A stretch of DNA of 64,000 bases from CADEER01 sp965216585. Lineage in GTDB: Bacteria; Desulfobacterota; Binatia; HRBIN30; CADEER01. Position 1 is the stretch's first letter, and every line of letters starts with the position of its first letter. Shown here in pieces: positions 17,403-26,346 of this stretch. The notes under the pieces were generated by a model. It had not been told where the DNA came from. It searched no databases and saw only the letters and a program-made list of their open reading frames with translations. Location of the stretch: NCBI GenBank assembly GCA_965216585.1, contig CBDCGC010000003.1:2480001-2544000 (forward strand). Reading direction: 5' to 3'. Both the position numbers and the translations under genes were made by a program.

Positions 17403-17825
17403 CTACTCGCCGATCTGGCAATCGCAGACATCGAGGGAAATGAGAAACAAATCCCTGCGCCCGGGGCGCCACTCCGCCAGCAGGACGACCGCGCTCTTCG
17501 CTGAAGCCTTCTCGAGTCGAGCCAATTCCTTTCGCTCGCCCTGCACATCGAGACGGCGCGGCAACGTCTCCTGGCTGTCGTCTACGTTCGCCGTCGACAC
17601 GGCGATGCGCTGCCACTCACGCGCACAAAAACCAATCGGCTGGTTGAGAACCTGCAACGTCAACCACTGATCGGCACAAGACGATTCGGTCATGTGCACC
17701 ACACCGCTCAGCCGCAGGAGTTCGCGGGCCGCTCGCGGCTTGGAATGGCCGGCAGCGCCACCGGTGAGGAACGAGGTGAGAGCCACCACCGCTAGTGTCA
17801 GGAGAAAGACTCTGCGGTACGTCAA
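17403..17825 (-). CDS. Small secreted protein of unknown function
   Basis: A 140-residue protein with an N-terminal export signal (RRVFLLTLAVVALTSFLTGGAAG). The mature part is short and has four Cys residues (SSCADQW, FCAREW, CDCQIG). The family is not recognised. The start is a TTG at 17825 whose TTGA overlaps the stop codon of the HEAT-repeat gene, a typical coupled arrangement, and it places the signal peptide at the N-terminus. Sitting between two extracytoplasmic-type genes, it is likely part of the same envelope operon. Confidence 0.65.
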   Translation of the reverse strand: MTYRRVFLLTLAVVALTSFLTGGAAGHSKPRAARELLRLSGVVHMTESSCADQWLTLQVLNQPIGFCAREWQRIAVSTANVDDSQETLPRRLDVQGERKELARLEKASAKSAVVLLAEWRPGRRDLFLISLDVCDCQIGE

Positions 17826-19114
17826 TGGCTATGTCCGAGTTTCAGGCCGTGTTCGATCATATCAACGATCTTCTCGTCCGTATGACGTTCGGCAATCGCC
17901 CGCACCCGTGTGTCATCGCGAGCGACACCGAGAGAGAGCAAGGCCAGGACGGCAAAGCGCTGAGACTCGATCGGCCCGGCAAAGGCAAGACGATGAAACG
18001 AATCAGCCGCCGGTTCACCACCAATGGCCGTCAACGCTCGCGCCGACGCCTGTCGCAGCTCGAGATCGTCTCCCGTGAACACCTTCTCCAGCGGCGAGAC
18101 CGCTTCGGCCTTTCCCGTCTCTCCGAGCGCCTCGATGGTATCCAAGCGAACTTCTCGACTGCGGTCGCGCAACGCCGTTGCGCTCACCACCGAGATCGCA
18201 TCATCTGCATCCGAGGCGAGCAATTCGCGAGCCGCCGCGATCCGCACATGCGGGTCATCGTGGCCAAGCTGCTCAGTCAGCACCTCGACCTCGACCGGCT
18301 CGCCCATCTTGCGCAATGCCTGCCAAGCATGCCGGCGCAGCTCCGGATCTCCGACCTCGCGAAGAACGCCCATCGCTCCCCTGAGGTCGTTGGTCACGAT
18401 CGAGTCAATCAAACGCTCGCGCGCCGCTCGGGGATGCTTGCGGTCGTCCAGGACCGAGGCGATGACGGCAACCTCGGCCGGCGTCAGAGTTCCGCGCAAA
18501 CCGGCAACCGAAGACAGGCTGTCGATCCCATCGGCGACCAGCAAGGAGTGCGGTGCATCGAGCAGGGAGAAGACAAACGAACGCGCCTTCTGCTTGCGCT
18601 TCGCCGGCGACTCGCCGCGCGCGCCGGAGCGCGCCGTTTCGACCAGGTGCACGATCGGTCCGGTCAATTGCGGCAATGCCGCATCGGCAACCGTCAGCCA
18701 GCCATCGCGGCCACCTGAAAAGGCAAAGGCATCGCCGGTTTCGACGTGCTGATCGATGTAGGAGTTTCGCTGCAATGGAATCGCAAACAGAACGCCGCGC
18801 TGGCCCTGCTCGGCCCGCGCAGCGCCCGGTTCATCGGTGATCGAAACCACCCGTACGGTTCTCGCCGGTGCATCTTTCGGGGCCACCGGCTTGAGTTGCC
18901 GATCCAGACTGATCTCGACGATACGTACCCTGCCGTAGTCCGCTTCAGAAACCGACTCCACACGGCCAACCCCAACCAGAGTTGCACTGCGCAACGATGC
19001 CCGCAGGTGCGGCGCGTCGAGTGCAACGCTAGCCCTCGGCGCCACACACAGCGCACCGAGGCTCAGAGCTAAAAGGGCCCCGCGGCGCACCAGGGCGGCG
19101 CACCGCGGGACCAT
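17822..19114 (-). CDS. Exported HEAT-repeat protein
   Basis: A 430-residue protein with a signal peptide (LLALSLGALCVAPRASVALDA). A beta-rich domain covers about residues 35-190 (LVGVGRVESVSEADYGRVRIVEISL). Five or six HEAT/PBS-type helical repeats follow from about residue 210, for example LREVGDPELRRHAWQALRKM, DDPHVRIAAARELLASDADD and RSREVRLDTIEALGETGKAE. Such repeats are protein-binding scaffolds. The C-terminus is His-rich (LKLGHSH). Start ATG 19114 is only 4 bases after the large Cys-rich hydrolase gene, so the two are co-translated; it may hold or regulate that hydrolase in the envelope (inference). Confidence 0.75.
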   Translation of the reverse strand: MVPRCAALVRRGALLALSLGALCVAPRASVALDAPHLRASLRSATLVGVGRVESVSEADYGRVRIVEISLDRQLKPVAPKDAPARTVRVVSITDEPGAARAEQGQRGVLFAIPLQRNSYIDQHVETGDAFAFSGGRDGWLTVADAALPQLTGPIVHLVETARSGARGESPAKRKQKARSFVFSLLDAPHSLLVADGIDSLSSVAGLRGTLTPAEVAVIASVLDDRKHPRAARERLIDSIVTNDLRGAMGVLREVGDPELRRHAWQALRKMGEPVEVEVLTEQLGHDDPHVRIAAARELLASDADDAISVVSATALRDRSREVRLDTIEALGETGKAEAVSPLEKVFTGDDLELRQASARALTAIGGEPAADSFHRLAFAGPIESQRFAVLALLSLGVARDDTRVRAIAERHTDEKIVDMIEHGLKLGHSH

Positions 19115-19118
19115 GGCT

Positions 19119-22100
19119 CTACGGTGCAATCTGCACACCCGGGGCCTGCCAGCCGGGAACGCCGTCGGCATTGATGAAGACCGGGTTGGTGAAGGCGCGG
19201 GCTGTCATGCCCAGCTCACCCAGATTGCCGTCGATGAGGTCGGCCAGAGTCGTGTTCGAACCTTCGTCCAAACTGTTCGGTACGACCGGAAACAGCGGCG
19301 ACGACACGCCGTCCGAACCAACCACCATGACGCTCACCCAAGTATCGACCGCCAAGCCGGCGAGACTCAGCGTCGTGCTCGTTTCGAGGCGGGACGAGCT
19401 CGTGCCCGCGACCGGAACAGTGCTCACCGTAAAGTCGACTCCGGCCGTGTGGACGGCATCCGGCGTCAGGGAGTAGCGGTGGACATCGATCGTGCCAGCA
19501 CCGGTTTCCACACCCGTCGTCGTGCTCTTCGTCGTCGTCGTGTTCACATAGAACTCGATCGAGTCGAATGGCGCCCACAGCGGGCTCTGCACATCGACGG
19601 TGATGTCGACGCCACCATCCGTCGTCGAGAGGAGCGTCGGCAGAGCCGTGCACGTTTCGCCGACGCCGCATTGCGCCGTGTCGGTGCAAGGTGGACAGGT
19701 GCTGGTGTCCGTACACGCAACGACACCGGTGCATCGACCGAGGTCGAGTCCGCCGCTTTCCGCCGTCGAGGTCGCGTGTGCCGTAACACGTACCATCGGT
19801 CCGTTCGTACCCGCCACGCGACCGTCATTGACACTGGCTGAAACATCATCCTGGTCGAGTAGGCCCGGATCGTCTTCGAGCGATGCGACCATGGAACGCG
19901 GAAAACCCGACTGCGTGATGAATCTTCGGTGGGTGTCAGAATCGGCAATCCCGGTGGAAATGATGCCCTGGTTGATCAGGTTGAACCAATCGCCGGCGTT
20001 CTGACCGAGGAACTTGCCGAAGACCTGGTCGCGGCTTTCACCGATCCACACCTCCAAGGCGTCAAAGGTACCCGAGAAAAAGTTGGGCACCAGCGGGTCG
20101 AGACGGCGAGCGGCGGCTGGAACACCCGACACCGGCGGTTCCACACCAGTGTCGATCGCCAAACCAGAGCCACCATCGACACCGAAGTGGCTGTGGATGT
20201 GGTTGACCTGCACCGTGTTGGTCCCCGCGGTGTAGTCCCCGTGCGCATCCGAAATGATGGTGGCCGGCGTTTCGCTGTAGAAACCGGCCGACGGGTAGTC
20301 CATACCGTCGGGCGCCGCGCCACCGTGGTCGACAAACCCACCATTGGGGAGCAGTGGGTCGAAATCCAACGGCCACGCGTTGAAATGACCGTAGTCGAAG
20401 GTGGTGATCTCCTGGCCGATCGACGTCGTGATCAGACCGCCGACACCGAGGCTCGTAACCGTCGACGAGAAGTCGGCGCGAACCCCGTGATCCGTCGTAG
20501 CAAAAAAATCGACGCCCTCGCCGAGCATGGCCACGACTCGGTCAACGCGGCTGATCGCCGCATCGGGACTGTCGATCGAGTGGACATGGAAGTCACCTGA
20601 GATGAAGCCCGTCGAATCGATGACGCGCTCGACCACGGCGGCCACGTTCGTCGTCATACCCGCGGTGATCGTCACATCGCTAAAGTCGATCGAATACTCG
20701 GTGCCGTGGGAGGTATACACTCGGTACATGCCTGGCTCGAGAGGGATGTCGCCGGTGTCACCCGAGTCGTCCGCATATGTGGCAAACGCGACGCCGAACG
20801 GAAATCCGTCTTCCCTCCTGTCCCCGAAAATCGCAGTCGTATTGGTAACCAAGCCGGCTCCTACCGTTTGGCTGTTGAGCGGATCGGCAGACGGATCGAA
20901 ACCAACGACCGAAATACGTGCGGCGATTGCACTCGCACTCTCATCGGTGACGGTCACACGCAAGGTACCCGTCGCGGGAATGGTCATATCCTCAGTTACC
21001 ATCGCAAACGCGGCCACGGTGACGGGGTTGAGCATCGGTGAGCTGCCGCCGCCCTCATACGGCGAACCGTCGAGGTTGACCGCAATGTCGTAGTCCCCGG
21101 GCGGTAGCGTCATCGTGTAGTTGCCCGACGCATCCGTTCGCGTGTGATTGATGACGTTGTTCGACAAGGCAGCGTGCAGGAAGCCAACGCCGGAGCCCGG
21201 TCCAACCGCTGGGTCGCCGAGCGCGACGACATCGGCCCCGGCGACCGGAGTCCCGCCCACGTCGACGGTTCCACTGACGGTTCCGAACGGCGCGCACTGA
21301 GCCGTATTGCGGCTCTCGACCAACGAGGCCACGGTACCGTCGCCGACGATGAAGAAACGCGAGAACGTCAACGCGTCGCCGGGCGAGCCGTTCGGCGCCA
21401 AGGTGAAGTTGGCACTGGCCAAGCCGACCAGCGCTCCCAAGACATCCGTGCCGAGCAGCGGGACCGTGACCCCAGACGTGGTGAAGGTCGATGAGTTCGC
21501 CACGTCGGAAACGTACGCATAAGAGACGCCGTCCGCATCGAGCTCGCCACTGTACGCCACCATGTTGGCGAGGCGATTACATGCCGGACTACCACATGGA
21601 GAGGCGATCAACGGCTCGCCGAAACCGTATCCGCTCTGAAAGAGCTCGACTTGCCCGCTACCGTTGAGAAACTCGCCAAAGAAGATGTCGAGAGAGCTGA
21701 CATCCGTATTTTGCACCGTCGTATCGACACGCACGAACGACGCCCCCGGCTCGAGGATGTAGTCCGTGTGCACGGTAACCGGAATGTCGAAGTCATCGAC
21801 CGTAGGCGGCAACAGAATTCCGAAGTCGGCAATCACAGAGCTCGGGTTGAGAAGATCGAGAAGGTCGTCGACACCGGTGGCGCGAATCACGGCCGGCCCG
21901 CCGTTGCTGCCGTCGTTGAGAACGGTGATGGACGTGTAGTGTGCAGTCGACTCGACGTTGAGTGAAACCGCCCACTCCTCGAAATTGTCTCGGTCCGCGC
22001 CGACGGTTCGCACCAGATCGGCGTCGATGATCTGGCCGCCAAATTGGCCAATGCCGCCGAGATAGTTGCGCTGGATGTCTTGAACGACGACACGGATCTT

Positions 22101-23138
22101 GTCGTTCGACAGCAGGTAGTCGCCAACCCGGCAGCGGCTGTTGGGTCCGTCGACACAGTCGACCGCGGCGGCGATCTGCACCGCAGAAGCGCTGCCGCCC
22201 ACGGAGCCGGTTCCATGCTGGACCGCAATCATCGCATCCGCCTGCCCATCCGTCTCACACAACGAGCACGCGGCGACGCTGTTGGCGTCGTCGGCACCGT
22301 TACAACCATCGCCAAAAAGCTGTGCCGCGGCGATCGCGTCCGGACACTTCTTGTTGACCTTGGCGATCGACTTGGAGCGCAAGTTCGTCAACTTCAGATC
22401 GGAGAAGGCGACGCAGTCTTCGTCCGCCGCCAGGTCGCCCTTGGCAACCGACTTCTTGCATTTCTGGATCAACGCCAGACGCTTGTTGGCGTGCTTGATC
22501 ACCGTCTTGCCGAGGATCTTGGCGCACTTGGCGTGGTCCTTCGTCATCAGACACGACCCGCCCGGACAGTCTGCATCGTCGTCACAAGCGCCGCCTTCGT
22601 TCGTACCATCCACACAGGCACTGCCAGCCAGCGCACACGTTCCACCCGGACAGTTCCCGTCCGCCGTGCAGACCGAGCCGTCGTTGCCACCACCGCTGCA
22701 CAACTTGGTGGGCGTGGCCGGATAGACCATTGAAATCAAGTCATCCGCGGCACTCGCGTGTTCCTGTTGCAAACACGACGCCAAAGAGGCCGCGGTCGAA
22801 ACACCGAGACACTGTCCGCCGAAATCGAGCGCCGCTACCAGCGCATCCGTGCACTTGTCGGTGACCTTGTCGTTCAGCTTCGTTTCGGCCTTGGCAATCT
22901 TGCCGGCCGCCTTGGCCTCCATTGTGCAATCCGTCCCGGCGGCGAGCCTTCCTTTGTTGATGTCGTCGTTGCATTTCTGTAGAGCCTTGAAGCGCTTTTT
23001 GAGAAAAACGCGCCCGCGCTTGGCGACTGTCTTCTGACACGTGGCCTCGTCGGTGCTCAGTGGAATGGCATGCGCCATCGAAATGGAGCACGCGACGGTT
23101 AGCGCTATGGCGCACGCGAAACGCATGAACTTTGCCAT
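19119..23138 (-). CDS. Large secreted PHP-domain metallohydrolase (CehA/McbA-like) with Cys-rich N-terminus
   Basis: A 1339-residue exported protein with signal peptide MRFACAIALTVACSISMAHA. Residues ~30-310 form a Cys-rich Lys-rich region with repeated CQK/CTD/CKK patterns and disulfide loops like CTADGNCPGGTC and CDDDADCPGGSC. Beta-sandwich regions follow, including a carboxypeptidase-regulatory-like fold (GTPVAGADVVALGDP). A PHP metallophosphoesterase-like domain has metal motifs GDFHVHSIDSPDA (~848), ATTDHG (~885), NHIHSHFG (~978) and GIADSDTHR (~1060). A second Cys cluster (CTDTSTCPPCTDTAQC) lies near 1140. The CehA/McbA family hydrolyses carbamates or phosphoesters; the substrate here is unknown. 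An AGGGGG site precedes ATG 23138. It heads a five-gene minus-strand set. Confidence 0.8.
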   Translation of the reverse strand: MAKFMRFACAIALTVACSISMAHAIPLSTDEATCQKTVAKRGRVFLKKRFKALQKCNDDINKGRLAAGTDCTMEAKAAGKIAKAETKLNDKVTDKCTDALVAALDFGGQCLGVSTAASLASCLQQEHASAADDLISMVYPATPTKLCSGGGNDGSVCTADGNCPGGTCALAGSACVDGTNEGGACDDDADCPGGSCLMTKDHAKCAKILGKTVIKHANKRLALIQKCKKSVAKGDLAADEDCVAFSDLKLTNLRSKSIAKVNKKCPDAIAAAQLFGDGCNGADDANSVAACSLCETDGQADAMIAVQHGTGSVGGSASAVQIAAAVDCVDGPNSRCRVGDYLLSNDKIRVVVQDIQRNYLGGIGQFGGQIIDADLVRTVGADRDNFEEWAVSLNVESTAHYTSITVLNDGSNGGPAVIRATGVDDLLDLLNPSSVIADFGILLPPTVDDFDIPVTVHTDYILEPGASFVRVDTTVQNTDVSSLDIFFGEFLNGSGQVELFQSGYGFGEPLIASPCGSPACNRLANMVAYSGELDADGVSYAYVSDVANSSTFTTSGVTVPLLGTDVLGALVGLASANFTLAPNGSPGDALTFSRFFIVGDGTVASLVESRNTAQCAPFGTVSGTVDVGGTPVAGADVVALGDPAVGPGSGVGFLHAALSNNVINHTRTDASGNYTMTLPPGDYDIAVNLDGSPYEGGGSSPMLNPVTVAAFAMVTEDMTIPATGTLRVTVTDESASAIAARISVVGFDPSADPLNSQTVGAGLVTNTTAIFGDRREDGFPFGVAFATYADDSGDTGDIPLEPGMYRVYTSHGTEYSIDFSDVTITAGMTTNVAAVVERVIDSTGFISGDFHVHSIDSPDAAISRVDRVVAMLGEGVDFFATTDHGVRADFSSTVTSLGVGGLITTSIGQEITTFDYGHFNAWPLDFDPLLPNGGFVDHGGAAPDGMDYPSAGFYSETPATIISDAHGDYTAGTNTVQVNHIHSHFGVDGGSGLAIDTGVEPPVSGVPAAARRLDPLVPNFFSGTFDALEVWIGESRDQVFGKFLGQNAGDWFNLINQGIISTGIADSDTHRRFITQSGFPRSMVASLEDDPGLLDQDDVSASVNDGRVAGTNGPMVRVTAHATSTAESGGLDLGRCTGVVACTDTSTCPPCTDTAQCGVGETCTALPTLLSTTDGGVDITVDVQSPLWAPFDSIEFYVNTTTTKSTTTGVETGAGTIDVHRYSLTPDAVHTAGVDFTVSTVPVAGTSSSRLETSTTLSLAGLAVDTWVSVMVVGSDGVSSPLFPVVPNSLDEGSNTTLADLIDGNLGELGMTARAFTNPVFINADGVPGWQAPGVQIAP

Positions 23139-23494
23139 GAAGACCCCCTAAGAGAAGTGAATGGAGCAGTGGGGGCACGCAAATCGGCTATCGGCGACCC
23201 CCAAAAACTGTTTGTAGTTCCCGGAACATCCTCGCAACTCGCCTCTATTGGGTCAAGGATATTTCGGCACCGCAGATGACCGGTGAACCAGCGCCAACCC
23301 ACCCTCCATGCCGAGGTCGCGGCGACTTCGTCCAATCCGCCGACCACCCGGCCTCAGCCGTGGAACTCAATTGTTCTCAGCTACTTGGACGGTTCACTCG
23401 GGATCGCAACGAGACCGGCTCGGCACCTCTGAAAGCCCGCGCCGGCGCCGGTCGACCCGGCTGGCCATCAGCGGCCTGCCGGGTCTTCGGGCCT
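23139..23494. other. Non-coding interval, no feature recognised
   Basis: A 356-base gap between two minus-strand genes. The only long open frames here are antisense or out-of-frame extensions without family signatures. It should hold the promoter for the large hydrolase gene and the transcript end of the CHRD gene, but no clear -35/-10 pair or T-tract hairpin was found. Confidence 0.4.
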
Positions 23495-23983
23495 TCAACC
23501 AGTCTGGCCGCGCAGCTCGCCGGGCGGATTGCTCGGCGTGTGAACGTTCACATAGATGTTGCCAGCGCGGATCTCGCGTACGAGATCGTCGAAGGTCGCA
23601 ATGCCCGACACCTCGTCGGGTACCACGTCCGCGGGTGTCACGACGGCGGAAAACGCCGGCGTCGTCAGGGCGCCACCCAGCAAATCGGCGACTACGGCGC
23701 CGTTTTCGCCAGCCGGAGCAGCGTGAAAATGGGCCGCGACGATCTGGTCAGCGGCGATTCCGTCGATGGCGACGTCGACCGTGATCTCCATGACGGCTTC
23801 GTCGATGGCAATCGTCGCGCTGCCACTGCCGTCCGTCTGCACGGGCGGCACTTCTTGATCGCCGGTCAGATCGATCGTCAGTGGTGCTCGAGCTGCGTTG
23901 TTGTCGTCGTCGCCACCACAGCCGACAGCGGCGATCGCGAACAGTAGGAACGAGAGTAGAGCGAGCCTGCGTACAATGACCAT
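23495..23983 (-). CDS. CHRD domain lipoprotein
   Basis: A 162-residue exported protein. The N-terminal leader ends AIAAVGCGGDDD, a lipobox, so it is probably lipid-anchored. The mature part is a single CHRD domain (chordin-like, also SOD-like beta-sandwich in bacteria). It opens with LTGDQEVPPVQTDGSGSATI, continues with AAHFHAAPAGENGAVVADL, and ends with NIYVNVHTPSNPPGELRGQ, the classic CHRD end motif. A strong GAGGAGGG ribosome site precedes ATG 23983. The role of bacterial CHRD proteins is unknown. Transcribed alone or as a leader to the large hydrolase gene downstream. Confidence 0.9.
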   Translation of the reverse strand: MVIVRRLALLSFLLFAIAAVGCGGDDDNNAARAPLTIDLTGDQEVPPVQTDGSGSATIAIDEAVMEITVDVAIDGIAADQIVAAHFHAAPAGENGAVVADLLGGALTTPAFSAVVTPADVVPDEVSGIATFDDLVREIRAGNIYVNVHTPSNPPGELRGQTG

Positions 23984-24139
23984 TTTTCCCTCCTCGTAGT
24001 TTTTGGTCCAAGATATCGCTCTATCACCGCGACCGAGATGCAGCCAACACCTCGTTTTGAGCCGTCCGCCCCTCACCGCCACCTCCTGTCACTTACGTTT
24101 CACCGGACAGCGGAGTAGCCTGGATCGCGGAGGTTGGCG

Positions 24140-25147
24140 ATGAAGGCGGCAGTCATCGGTGGTGGTAGCTGGGGAACAGCCCTGGCGCGCTTGCTCGCCC
24201 GCGGCGGGCACGATGTCGCGCTCTGGTTCCACGACCCGGAGGTCGAGGCGACCGCCGCGGCAAAGCGCGACAACGAGGTCTACCTGCCGGGCTTCCCGCT
24301 GCCGCCCAACCTGCAAACGACGACCGACCTCGCGGCCGCCGTGTCGGCGGCGCGAGTGATCGTCGCCGCCTGTCCCTCCCACGTCATGCGCAACGTCTTT
24401 GCCCCGATCGCCGTTCTGGTCAGCGGCGAGCCGCTGATCGTCAGCGCTTCGAAAGGGATCGAAGCCGGCAGCCTCCGCTCGATGACGCAAGTGCTGACAG
24501 AAGTTCTCGGGGACGAGCACAGAAGGAGAATCGGCGTGCTCTCCGGCCCGAGCTTCGCCCGCGAAGTCGCCGCGGAGATGCCCACCGCGGTGACCGTAGC
24601 CGCACCTGATCGCGCCGCCGCCGAGTGCATGCAGAAGGCGTTCTCGGTTCCGATGTTTCGCGTCTACAGCAGTACCGACGTCGTCGGCGTCGAGCTCAGC
24701 GGCGCCGCGAAAAACGTCATCGCCATCGCCGCCGGTGTCAGCGACGGCATGGGCTTCGGTCACAGCACGCGCGCCGCCGTGATTACCCGCGGTATCGCCG
24801 AAACGGCGCGGCTGGTGGCGGCGGCTGGCGGCGACCCACAAACGTCCTCCGGTCTGGCCGGCGCCGGTGACTTGATCCTGACTTGCACCGGCGACCTCAG
24901 CCGCAACCGCACTCTCGGCCTGCGTTTGGGACGCGGCGAAAAGCTCGCCGCCATCCTCGCCGACACGCGCATGGTCGCCGAAGGCGTGCGCAACAGTCAG
25001 ACGGTCATCGCGCTCGCCAAAGAGCTGGGCGTCGAGCTACCCATTTGCGAGCAAGTGCGCCTCTTTCTTCACGAAGACAAACCGGCGCAAAAGGCCGTCG
25101 TCGATCTGTTGTCGCGTAGCGCCAAACCCGAATTCTGGGGCGTTTGA
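24140..25147 (+). CDS. gpsA: NAD(P)H-dependent glycerol-3-phosphate dehydrogenase
   Basis: A 335-residue cytoplasmic enzyme reducing dihydroxyacetone phosphate to sn-glycerol-3-phosphate, the backbone for phospholipids and triacylglycerol. The NAD(P) motif GGGSWGTALA is at residues 7-16. The family segments SASKGIEAGSLRSM, SGPSFAREVAAEMPT and the catalytic Lys region VELSGAAKNVIAIAAGVSDG are complete. GGAGG sits 6 bases before ATG 24140. The gene product can feed the glycerolipid route used by the WS/DGAT encoded at 5.7 kb. It is convergent with ackA. Confidence 0.97.
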   Translation: MKAAVIGGGSWGTALARLLARGGHDVALWFHDPEVEATAAAKRDNEVYLPGFPLPPNLQTTTDLAAAVSAARVIVAACPSHVMRNVFAPIAVLVSGEPLIVSASKGIEAGSLRSMTQVLTEVLGDEHRRRIGVLSGPSFAREVAAEMPTAVTVAAPDRAAAECMQKAFSVPMFRVYSSTDVVGVELSGAAKNVIAIAAGVSDGMGFGHSTRAAVITRGIAETARLVAAAGGDPQTSSGLAGAGDLILTCTGDLSRNRTLGLRLGRGEKLAAILADTRMVAEGVRNSQTVIALAKELGVELPICEQVRLFLHEDKPAQKAVVDLLSRSAKPEFWGV

Positions 25148-25159
25148 CCTCGTTTCACC

Positions 25160-26341
25160 TCACGCGTCATCGCCTATGCAGCCATGCACTTCACGTGCAA
25201 TCTGTAGCTCTTCGTCGGTCGGAACGACCAGCGCAGCGGGCGCGCTGCCCGCCGGCGAGATCGATCGCGCGGCAGTCGACTGCCGGCGATTGGCGGCATC
25301 GTCGATCGACAGCCCCAACACCTCGAGTCCGCTGCAGATGCGCTTGCGAATGTCCGCCGCGTTCTCACCGATGCCGCCGGTAAACACGACGGCATCGACC
25401 GCACCGAGCTGAGCGGCGTAGGCGCCGATGTATCCACGCACACGCCGGCAGAAGACGTCGATCGCCAGGCGCGCGCGGCGGTGGCCGGCGGCCGCCGCGG
25501 TTGTGAGCTCGCGCATGTCGCGACTGACGCCGGACACACCTTTCAGACCAGATTGGCGGTTGAGCAAATCGTCGACCGCGCTCGCGCTGAGGCCGAGTTG
25601 GTCCTGCAAGAAGAGAAGGACGCCGGGGTCGAGGTCGCCGCTGCGCGTACCCATCAACAATCCCTCGAGCGGCGTCATCCCCATCGACGTGTCGACCGAC
25701 GCACCGCCGGCGACCGCGCATACGCTGGCGCCACCGCCGAGATGACAGGTGATCAGACACAAGTCGCCGAGCTCCCGATCGATCAAGCGCGCCGCCTCGT
25801 TCGCCACGTATTCGTGGCTGGTGCCGTGAAAGCCGTAACGACGCACCCCCTGCCGCTCGTAGAGCTCGTACGGCAGACCGTAGACGAAGGCTTCGGGGCG
25901 AAGTGTTCTGTGGAAGCCGGTGTCCATGACCGCGACGTGGCGGATCTCCGGCAAGCGCCGGCGGCAAGCGCGGATCGCCGCCAGATTGTGCAGGTTGTGA
26001 AGGGGGGCGAAGCGGGCACAGCGCTCGATCGTCGCCTCGACCGACGCGTCGATGCAGGTCGGTTCACACAGATCCTCCCCGCCGTGCACGACGCGATGTC
26101 CAGCCGCGTCGATCTCCAGGGCTTCCACGGCAACGTCGAGCACTCGCGAGAGAGCGACTCCGTGATCGGCGATCGGCGTCGTTTCCTCGGCACGGCGCCG
26201 CCCGGCGACTTCGATTTCGACTTCGGCATCGGCTTTGCCGATGCGCTGAACCCTCGCCGAGAAGCGGCACGCTTCCTCCGGCATCGCGAACACATCGACC
26301 TTGAGCGAGGTCGAACCGGCGTTGACGACCAGTGTGTTCAC
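25160..26341 (-). CDS. ackA: Acetate (or short-chain acylate) kinase
   Basis: A 393-residue ASKHA-fold kinase of the AckA family, interconverting acyl phosphate plus ADP with carboxylate plus ATP. Family motifs are NAGSTSLKVDVF at the N-terminus, HRVVHGGEDL, the MDTGFHRTLRPEAFVYGLPY segment, YGFHGTSHEYVANEAA and VFTGGIGENAADIRKRIC. The start is a GTG at 26341, only 5 bases after the phosphate acyltransferase stop, so the two form an operon for acyl-CoA to carboxylate conversion with ATP gain. The partner gene is of the phosphate butyryltransferase type, so butyrate kinase activity is possible, though the sequence itself looks AckA-like. Confidence 0.93.
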   Translation of the reverse strand: MNTLVVNAGSTSLKVDVFAMPEEACRFSARVQRIGKADAEVEIEVAGRRRAEETTPIADHGVALSRVLDVAVEALEIDAAGHRVVHGGEDLCEPTCIDASVEATIERCARFAPLHNLHNLAAIRACRRRLPEIRHVAVMDTGFHRTLRPEAFVYGLPYELYERQGVRRYGFHGTSHEYVANEAARLIDRELGDLCLITCHLGGGASVCAVAGGASVDTSMGMTPLEGLLMGTRSGDLDPGVLLFLQDQLGLSASAVDDLLNRQSGLKGVSGVSRDMRELTTAAAAGHRRARLAIDVFCRRVRGYIGAYAAQLGAVDAVVFTGGIGENAADIRKRICSGLEVLGLSIDDAANRRQSTAARSISPAGSAPAALVVPTDEELQIAREVHGCIGDDA

Positions 26342-26346
26342 CGCAG

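Noticed and set aside
23276..23947. Plus-strand open frame over the gap before the large hydrolase and the CHRD gene
   Set aside because: More than half lies antisense to the CHRD domain, and the rest has no motif, so the gap was left as non-coding.
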